Source: Parachlamydia sp. (GTDB taxonomy: Bacteria > Chlamydiota > Chlamydiia > Chlamydiales > Parachlamydiaceae). Taken from it: 12,218 nucleotides of DNA. This document shows positions 6,886 through 12,218 of this stretch, one piece after another (position 1 is the first letter of the stretch; every line of letters begins with the position of its first letter). Where the stretch lies: NCBI GenBank assembly GCA_021298935.1, contig JAJTHR010000266.1, forward strand, positions 1-12,218, read 5' to 3'. The notes below the pieces were generated by a model, which saw nothing but the letters and a program-made list of their open reading frames with translations, did no database searches and had not been told where the DNA came from. A program made the translations under genes and the position numbers.

Positions 6886-6918
6886 AACTGGCTTTTTAGA
6901 CGCTTAAATAACGGGCTA

Positions 6919-6990
6919 GCCCAGATAGCTCAGTGGTAGAGCATTTGCATGGTAAGCAAAAGGTCGTAGGTTCGATTCCTATTCTGGGCA
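6919..6990 (+). tRNA. tRNA-Thr (anticodon GGT)
   Basis: A 72-nt cloverleaf: acceptor GCCCAGA (6919-6925) pairs with TCTGGGC (6983-6989) and A6990 is the discriminator. The D arm is GCTCAGTGGTAGAGC, the anticodon stem TTTGC/GCAAA encloses the loop ATGGTAA with anticodon GGT, and the T arm is GTAGG-TTCGATT-CCTAT. The 3' CCA is not encoded. Its position between infA and tuf matches the chlamydial order. Confidence 0.97.
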
Positions 6991-7086
6991 TTATAAGCTC
7001 GCCTTGACTCGTTTGAGTGATATAAATGAGTCGTGAAGGGCATAACAAACAAATTTTTAGAATATTGAGTTTAATGGAGGAATTAA

Positions 7087-8271
<1,185 letters not shown>

Positions 8272-8300
8272 TAGACAGTCCAGGTTAACGTTATTTTGTA

Positions 8301-8325
8301 AAGGGTAGGTTCACCTACCCTTTTT
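8301..8325 (+). terminator. Rho-independent terminator after tuf
   Basis: AAGGGTAGG (8301-8309) and CCTACCCTT (8314-8322) form a perfect 9-bp stem with a TTCA loop and run into five T (8321-8325). It lies 29 bp past the tuf stop and ends only 6 bp before tRNA-Trp. Confidence 0.85.
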
Positions 8326-8331
8326 AAATTA

Positions 8332-8404
8332 GGGTGTGTAGCTCAGTTGGTAGAGCAACGGTCTCCAAAGCCGTCGGTCGGGGGTTCGAATCCCTCCGCA
8401 CTCG
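8332..8404 (+). tRNA. tRNA-Trp (anticodon CCA)
   Basis: A 73-nt cloverleaf: acceptor GGGTGTG (8332-8338) pairs with CGCACTC (8397-8403) including G–U pairs, and G8404 is the discriminator usual for tRNA-Trp. The anticodon arm ACGGT-CTCCAAA-GCCGT carries CCA; the T arm is GGGGG-TTCGAAT-CCCTC. The 3' CCA is not encoded. It lies 26 nt before secE and is probably transcribed with it. Confidence 0.97.
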
Positions 8405-8430
8405 AGTGATATGAATGAGAGGTAACTAAC

Positions 8431-8691
8431 ATGAGTGCAGAAGTAAAGTCCATGGAAATTAAAAAGACTCAAACAGCGACAAAAGAAAAATCTTATTCCT
8501 TCAAAAAAGGTCGAGAATTTGTTGATGATGTTAAGAATGAGGTTTTAAAAGTCAATTGGACAAGCAAAGAGGAATTGAAGACCTACACTAAGATTGTTGT
8601 TATCGCTACATTTGTTTTTGGTATGGCGATTTATTTCTTAGATCTCGTCATTCAAAGCTCGTTAAGCTTTTTAAGCTGGATAGGCGGCTAA
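8431..8691 (+). CDS. secE: Preprotein translocase subunit SecE
   Basis: SecE is the small membrane subunit that clamps SecY in the SecYEG channel. The 86-residue product has a hydrophilic N-terminus, the conserved amphipathic segment REFVDDVKNEVLKVNWTSKEE (written here as its key blocks VKNEVLKVNW and TSKEEL) and one transmembrane helix at about residues 54-75 (IVVIATFVFGMAIYFLDLVI). This is the single-span form, not the three-span E. coli form. GAGAGGT (8416-8422) is the ribosome binding site for ATG8431. It shares the usual secE–nusG neighbourhood. Confidence 0.95.
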   Translation: MSAEVKSMEIKKTQTATKEKSYSFKKGREFVDDVKNEVLKVNWTSKEELKTYTKIVVIATFVFGMAIYFLDLVIQSSLSFLSWIGG

Positions 8692-8706
8692 TCGATTTTA
8701 GGTGTT

Positions 8707-8741
8707 AGGGGGTGAGGTATATTACAAGAAATACACCCCCT
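8707..8741 (+). promoter_or_regulatory. GC-rich hairpin between secE and nusG
   Basis: AGGGGGTG (8707-8714) and CACCCCCT (8734-8741) form a perfect 8-bp stem around a 19-nt loop, within the 73-nt secE–nusG spacer. No T-tract follows, so it looks more like an RNA processing or stability element than a terminator. Confidence 0.5.
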
Positions 8742-8764
8742 CAAGGCAAAGATAAGGGTATTTC

Positions 8765-9313
8765 ATGTTTAAATGGTATGTTGTGCAAGTGCTTTCCACG
8801 CACGAAAAGAAAGTAAAAAAAGCTCTTGAAGAACATCTTGAATTAAAAGGGATGAGGGATGACGTTGAACAAATCTTGCTACCCACTGAAAATGTCTCTG
8901 AAGTAAAAAAAGGGCAGCAGCATATTGTAGAAAAAAGGCTTTGGCCAGGCTATTTGTTAATTAAAATGAATTTGACCGATGATTCTTGGCAATATGTAAA
9001 AAACACCAATGGAGTCATTGATTTTTTAGGTGGAGAGAAGCCAACACCTTTAACAAATGGAGAAGTCAATGACTTGCTGAGAGACTTAGAAGATAAAAAA
9101 CAAAAAGTCACTCAAAAACATAAATTTGAAACAGGCGACAAGGTTAAGATTACAGATGGCGTCTTTGTCAATTTCATTGGAACCGTCACAGAAGTATTCC
9201 ATGATAAGGGGCGTTTAAGCGTCATGGTTTCCATTTTTGGCCGTGATACCCGGGTAGATGATTTGGAATTCGTTCAAGTGGAAGAAATTGCCGAGGATGC
9301 AGAAAATACTTAA
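8765..9313 (+). CDS. nusG: Transcription termination/antitermination factor NusG
   Basis: NusG binds RNA polymerase, helps processivity and links transcription to Rho and to ribosomes. The 182-residue product opens with the NGN domain ([20 protein letters not shown]; then [18 protein letters not shown] and [10 protein letters not shown]). It ends with a KOW domain at about residues 120-150 ([18 protein letters not shown]). Length is that of the standard bacterial protein. The start at 8765 follows AAGGG. It is 73 nt from secE and 85 nt from rplK; a weak AT-rich hairpin and a TATAAT box lie in the second gap. Confidence 0.97.
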   Translation: MFKWYVVQVLSTHEKKVKKALEEHLELKGMRDDVEQILLPTENVSEVKKGQQHIVEKRLWPGYLLIKMNLTDDSWQYVKNTNGVIDFLGGEKPTPLTNGEVNDLLRDLEDKKQKVTQKHKFETGDKVKITDGVFVNFIGTVTEVFHDKGRLSVMVSIFGRDTRVDDLEFVQVEEIAEDAENT

Positions 9314-9326
9314 AGAAAAAAACTCT

Positions 9327-9354
9327 AGTTTTTTCATCCCATTTCATGTATAAT
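9327..9354 (+). promoter_or_regulatory. Possible promoter before rplK
   Basis: A perfect TATAAT (9349-9354) lies in the nusG–rplK spacer with only a poor -35 candidate (AGTTTT, 9327-9332, 16 bp upstream). Preceding it, A-run and T-run arms (9317-9323 and 9328-9334) could form a weak AT hairpin. An independent start for the ribosomal protein genes is plausible but unproven. Confidence 0.35.
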
Positions 9355-9398
9355 TTCTTATCCTTAACCTTGAAAGGTAAAAATTAGATAGAGGACAT

Positions 9399-9827
9399 AT
9401 GTCAAAAAAAGTAGTTAAAATTATTAAATTGCAAATTCCTGCAGGGAAAGCCAATCCAGCACCTCCAATTGGTCCAGCGCTCGGTGCTGCCGGTGTAAAC
9501 ATCATGGCCTTCTGTAAGGCATTTAATGCCCAGACACAAGGAATGGGGAATAAAGTCCTCCCGACTGTCATCACGGTATACCATGATAAAACGATTTCCT
9601 TTATTACCAAAGAGCCCCCGGTAGCTAATCAAATTAAAGATGCGGCAGGAGTGGCAAAAGGATCTGGAGTCCCTAACAGGGATAAAGTAGGCAAAATTAC
9701 ACTTGCTCAGGCAAGGGCAATAGCAGAAAATAAATTACAGGATATGAATGCCGCCGATTTAGATATGGCGACAAACATTGTCTGTGGAACAGCGCGTTCC
9801 ATGGGAATTGACGTTATTAAAGAATAG
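9399..9827 (+). CDS. rplK: 50S ribosomal protein L11
   Basis: L11 sits at the base of the ribosomal stalk, binding 23S rRNA in the GTPase-associated centre. The 142-residue product is the standard length and carries the family signatures [39 protein letters not shown], the central [17 protein letters not shown] and the C-terminal rRNA-binding part with [17 protein letters not shown]9399 follows GAGGA (9391-9395). The rplA start lies 11 nt past its stop. Confidence 0.98.
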   Translation: MSKKVVKIIKLQIPAGKANPAPPIGPALGAAGVNIMAFCKAFNAQTQGMGNKVLPTVITVYHDKTISFITKEPPVANQIKDAAGVAKGSGVPNRDKVGKITLAQARAIAENKLQDMNAADLDMATNIVCGTARSMGIDVIKE

Positions 9828-9837
9828 AGAAAAAAAT

Positions 9838-10545
9838 ATGGGTCGACCAAGTAAAAGAACTCGGGAGATAGCTAAGAAGGTAGATGCTACAAAAGCATAC
9901 ACCATTCAGCAAGCTGTCGATATATTAAAAGATTGCCTTCCAGTCAAGTTTGATCAAACTTTGGAAGTATCTTTAAAGCTAGGTGTGGATCCTCGCAGAT
10001 CGGACCAGAGCGTTCGCGGAACTGTTTCATTACCGAATGGAACAGGTAAAACGATGAAAATTCTCGTTTTCGCAAAGGGTGACAAAATCAAAGAAGCCCT
10101 TGATGCCGGCGCCGATTATGCAGGCCATGATGAACTTTTTGAAAAAGTCAACAAGGGTTGGACAGACTTTGATGCTGTCGTCGCAACTCCAGATATGATG
10201 CGCGATGTGGGTAAGCTTGGTAAAGTCTTGGGCCCGCGCGGTCTGATGCCAACTCCCAAAGCGGGAACTGTCACAACAGACATCGCAAAAGCCATCCAGG
10301 AGCTCAAAGCAGGTAAAATTGAGTTTAAGCTCGACCGGCATGGAGTGATTAATAATGGAGTTGGCAAGCTTTCTTTTTCTGCTGAAAAATTGGTTGAGAA
10401 CATTCAAGCCTATTTGACAGCCATTCAAAGAGCAAAGCCTGCCTCTGCTAAAGGACATTACATGCGATCGCTTGCGATTTCCTCGACAATGGGCCCTGGT
10501 TTAAAAATTGATTTACGCGAATCAGATTTAACAGCTAAGGAGTGA
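9838..10545 (+). CDS. rplA: 50S ribosomal protein L1
   Basis: L1 binds 23S rRNA at the exit side of the ribosome and in many bacteria represses its own operon. The product is 235 residues and has the L1 blocks [35 protein letters not shown], the signature [14 protein letters not shown] and [18 protein letters not shown]. The frame is open back to 9778 inside rplK, but the homologous N-terminus begins [10 protein letters not shown] at ATG9838, so I use that start. The ribosome binding site is weak (AGAG and an A-run). The stop overlaps the rplJ ribosome binding site. Confidence 0.97.
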   Translation: MGRPSKRTREIAKKVDATKAYTIQQAVDILKDCLPVKFDQTLEVSLKLGVDPRRSDQSVRGTVSLPNGTGKTMKILVFAKGDKIKEALDAGADYAGHDELFEKVNKGWTDFDAVVATPDMMRDVGKLGKVLGPRGLMPTPKAGTVTTDIAKAIQELKAGKIEFKLDRHGVINNGVGKLSFSAEKLVENIQAYLTAIQRAKPASAKGHYMRSLAISSTMGPGLKIDLRESDLTAKE

Positions 10546-10548
10546 TCG

Positions 10549-11100
10549 ATGAGGCAGGAAAAACAACTCCTTAAACAAGAGATCGTTGACAAAATTCAGC
10601 GCCATCCTTCTTTTGTCATTATGCAATACGCCGGCCTATCGGCTAACCAGGCAAATGCGTTTAGACGCCAGCTTGGCCGCATTGGCGGAGATGTGGAAGT
10701 GGTAAGAAAGCGTGTGTTGTTTAAAGCAGCACAAGATGCAGGAATCGAATTGGAAGAGTCAGCCTTAGAAGGCCACATTGGTCTCGTTTTTTTAGGCGAA
10801 GATCCCATTGAAGCCACTAAAGCGGTCTATCAATTTAGCCAAGAGCAAGACAAGGTCATCCAAGTCTTGGGCGGACGCTTTGACGGCCGGCTTTATGCCG
10901 GTGCAGATGTAGAAAGACTTTCCAAACTGCCAGGCAAAGATGAAATGCGAGCCCACTTCCTCGGTACATTGGAAGCTCCGATGTCTCAGACTTTGGCCGT
11001 TGTCGAAGCTCTTCTTGCTAGCGTAGCATACTGTTTGGATAATAAAGTCAAGCAAGCTAGCGAAGGCTCTGAAATTAAAGAAGAAGTTTTAGAAAATTAA
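10549..11100 (+). CDS. rplJ: 50S ribosomal protein L10
   Basis: L10 anchors the L7/L12 dimers to form the ribosomal stalk. The 183-residue product has the family pattern: an N-terminal [14 protein letters not shown] helix, [28 protein letters not shown], a GRFDGRLY segment and the C-terminal alpha helix that holds L7/L12 ([20 protein letters not shown]). It is a little longer than most L10 proteins because of the acidic tail. The start lies 3 nt past the rplA stop, with AAGGAG (10537-10542) inside the end of rplA. No separate leader or promoter for rplJL is present, so the two follow rplKA on one transcript. Confidence 0.97.
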   Translation: MRQEKQLLKQEIVDKIQRHPSFVIMQYAGLSANQANAFRRQLGRIGGDVEVVRKRVLFKAAQDAGIELEESALEGHIGLVFLGEDPIEATKAVYQFSQEQDKVIQVLGGRFDGRLYAGADVERLSKLPGKDEMRAHFLGTLEAPMSQTLAVVEALLASVAYCLDNKVKQASEGSEIKEEVLEN

Positions 11101-11111
11101 GAGGTAATACA

Positions 11112-11501
11112 GTGAGTAAGAAATCAACAGAAGAATTAGTGGATGCACTAAGTCAATTGACAGTCTTGGAGATGTCTGAATTGAAGACTCTTCTAGAAGA
11201 AAAATGGGGCGTTAAAGCAGCGGCTCCTATGGTTGCCGCAGCTCCTTCAGCCGCAGCTCCACAAGCTGCAGCAGCAGAATCTACTGATTTCCAAGTGACT
11301 TTGACAGATGCACCAGCTGATAAAAAAATCAGCATCATTAAAGTCGTTCGTGAAATTACTGGTTTAGGTTTAAAAGAAGCAAAAGATTTGGTTGAATCTA
11401 CACCTAAAGAATTGAAGCCGACAGCCCCTAAAGCTGAAGCTGATGAAATTAAGAAAAAAGTCGAAGATGCTGGTGGAAAAGTCACATTAAAAGGACTTTA
11501 A
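11112..11501 (+). CDS. rplL: 50S ribosomal protein L7/L12
   Basis: L7/L12 forms the flexible stalk that recruits translation factors. The 129-residue product has an N-terminal dimerisation domain (about residues 1-33), an Ala/Pro-rich hinge ([20 protein letters not shown], about 37-57) and the conserved C-terminal domain with [32 protein letters not shown] and the end GGKVTLKGL. It starts with GTG at 11112 rather than ATG, behind GAGGT (11101-11105). It is 11 nt after rplJ and is followed by a strong terminator. Confidence 0.98.
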   Translation: MSKKSTEELVDALSQLTVLEMSELKTLLEEKWGVKAAAPMVAAAPSAAAPQAAAAESTDFQVTLTDAPADKKISIIKVVREITGLGLKEAKDLVESTPKELKPTAPKAEADEIKKKVEDAGGKVTLKGL

Positions 11502-11528
11502 TTCAGTCGCTTAAGATTTTTATTTTTT

Positions 11529-11569
11529 TAACCAAGAACGGATTGCTCCGTTCTTGGTTATTTATATTT
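11529..11569 (+). terminator. Strong rho-independent terminator after rplL
   Basis: A perfect 14-bp stem (11529-11542 with 11547-11560, core ACCAAGAACGG) has a TTGC loop and is followed by a T-rich tail. It lies 27 bp past the rplL stop and should end most rplKAJL transcription before rpoB. Confidence 0.9.
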
Positions 11570-11570
11570 A

Positions 11571-11635
11571 TTATGCCGAAACCACTTCAACAATTATTGC
11601 CACAAGCAGCAATGGTTAAAGCGGTTTCGGTATAA
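11571..11635. repeat. Second long hairpin between rplL and rpoB
   Basis: Arms at 11571-11583 and 11623-11635 pair over 13 bp including one G–T, with a further inner stem ATTGC/GCAAT (11596-11600 and 11609-11613). It starts 1-2 bp after the terminator tail and ends 6 bp before the rpoB -35 box. It could be a backup terminator or a small palindromic repeat. Confidence 0.65.
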
Positions 11636-11641
11636 ATTTGC

Positions 11642-11671
11642 TTGACAATTCCTTAAATTTTAAGATAGAAT
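11642..11671 (+). promoter_or_regulatory. Promoter of rpoB
   Basis: A perfect TTGACA (11642-11647) and TAGAAT (11666-11671, 5 of 6) are separated by 18 bp, the best promoter match in the window. Transcription would start near 11678, leaving a leader of about 287 nt before rpoB. The leader (11678-11964) holds two hairpins and a possible 33-codon frame but no recognised gene. Confidence 0.75.
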
Positions 11672-11810
11672 CATTGGTAGGGCTTAAATAGATGCAGGAA
11701 ATGCCTGATTTTCTAACAAAAATTTTTCCATTCAAAAAAAATTTAACTTTTAAAATTTTTATCTACCCCTGGGCAAACCAGCTGCTTAATTGACCTTTCA
11801 AATCCCAAGG

Positions 11811-11867
11811 TTTTTGAATTCTGAAAGTAGGGGTGTTCCCAACAATCCTACTCTCAAAATTCAAAAA
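11811..11867 (+). promoter_or_regulatory. Long hairpin in the rpoB leader
   Basis: Two 21-nt arms (11811-11831 and 11847-11867) pair with two mismatches; the 15-nt loop contains a further short GGG/CCC pairing. No T-tract follows. It may be an RNase III processing site, a regulatory structure or a decayed palindromic element. Confidence 0.65.
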
Positions 11868-11889
11868 TCCTGAATTTATAAACCATGAA

Positions 11890-11930
11890 TTTTTGCCGCT
11901 CTGAATAAGGTTCAGAGAAAGAAGCAAAAA
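11890..11930 (+). promoter_or_regulatory. Second hairpin in the rpoB leader
   Basis: TTTTTGC (11890-11896) pairs with GCAAAAA (11924-11930), and inside it CTCTGAA (11899-11905) pairs with TTCAGAG (11911-11917) around TAAGG. It ends 20 nt before the rpoB ribosome binding site AGGAG (11951-11955). Confidence 0.5.
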
Positions 11931-11964
11931 TCTCTTAGTAAAGCTATAGTAGGAGTCCTTCATA

Positions 11965-12218
11965 ATGTTGAAAAGGCCGCCACAACGCGTGAGTTTTATT
12001 GACAAGGAAGAGATCATTGATCTTCCCAACCTTATAGAAATTCAGATTAAATCGTATAATCAATTTCTACAAGCCGATAAATTTCCTGAAGAACGGGAAA
12101 ATATCGGTTTGCAAGAAGTTTTCACCGAAGTCTTCCCCATAAAATCGTATGATGAAAAGACGATTCTTGAGTTTCTTTCTTATAATTTAGGTGTCCCTAA
12201 ATATAATCCCGATGAATG
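11965..12218 (+). CDS. rpoB: RNA polymerase beta subunit, N-terminal part (cut by window end)
   Basis: The first 84 codons of rpoB are present; the gene continues beyond the window. The translation begins [17 protein letters not shown] and continues with [38 protein letters not shown] and [17 protein letters not shown], the standard N-terminal part of the beta subunit and very like remembered chlamydial RpoB. ATG11965 follows AGGAG (11951-11955) at a 9-nt spacing. In this arrangement rpoB has its own promoter and a long structured leader after the rplL terminator. Confidence 0.98.
   Translation, partial: MLKRPPQRVSFIDKEEIIDLPNLIEIQIKSYNQFLQADKFPEERENIGLQEVFTEVFPIKSYDEKTILEFLSYNLGVPKYNPDE

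Noticed and set aside
7004..7026. TTGACT and TATAAA as a dedicated tuf promoter
   Set aside because: The spacer is only 11 bp, too short for a sigma-70 promoter; the short GACTC/GAGTC repeats nearby do not rescue it.
9778..9837. Upstream extension of rplA into rplK
   Set aside because: The frame is open, but L1 homology begins at [10 protein letters not shown] (9838) and the extension overlaps the conserved end of L11.
11763..12029. 88-codon minus-strand reading frame opposite the rpoB leader and start
   Set aside because: It overlaps the certain rpoB start and the leader hairpins, has no family resemblance and no ribosome binding site I trust.

Overview
The window reads as chromosomal DNA of a member of the Chlamydiae, most likely an environmental, amoeba-associated lineage (Parachlamydiales type). 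Two things point there. The gene order infA – tRNA-Thr – tuf – tRNA-Trp – secE – nusG – rplK – rplA – rplJ – rplL – rpoB is, as I recall it, the chlamydial arrangement. The RpoB N-terminus also resembles remembered chlamydial RpoB closely. The low-to-moderate GC and the insertion elements fit the environmental lineages better than the streamlined Chlamydiaceae. No database search was possible.

Layout. (1) 110-3346, + strand: a 305-residue protein I do not recognise, a DUF2760 protein and a short Hsp70-family ATPase, closely spaced and probably one transcription unit ending at a long hairpin (3354-3392). (2) 3465-5753, accessory DNA: a 161-bp palindromic MITE, then an IS630-type element (3628-5013) whose transposase is broken by three frameshifts. 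The two abut and share one TA dinucleotide and the same terminal sequence. Further on, a different 161-bp palindromic element has inserted into the 3' part of a small minus-strand gene; removing it with one TA restores a longer reading frame. (3) 5996-6424, - strand: a SufE-like sulfur-transfer protein. (4) 6627 to the end, + strand: the translation/transcription core cluster, running off the window inside rpoB.

How it works together. The right half supplies initiation factor IF-1, two tRNAs, EF-Tu, the SecE translocase subunit, the NusG elongation factor, the L11/L1 and L10/L7-L12 ribosomal stalk proteins and RNA polymerase beta. Visible control points are a promoter before infA, a promoter between infA and tRNA-Thr, a hairpin terminator after tuf directly against tRNA-Trp, a possible promoter before rplK, and a strong terminator plus second hairpin after rplL. 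A near-consensus promoter then drives rpoB behind a structured leader of about 290 nt, so rpoB appears transcriptionally separable from the ribosomal protein genes.

The most informative non-routine signals are the paired palindromic elements, the gene whose C-terminus one of them replaced, and the DUF2760–Hsp70 pair that lacks the second, longer Hsp70 often found beside it.
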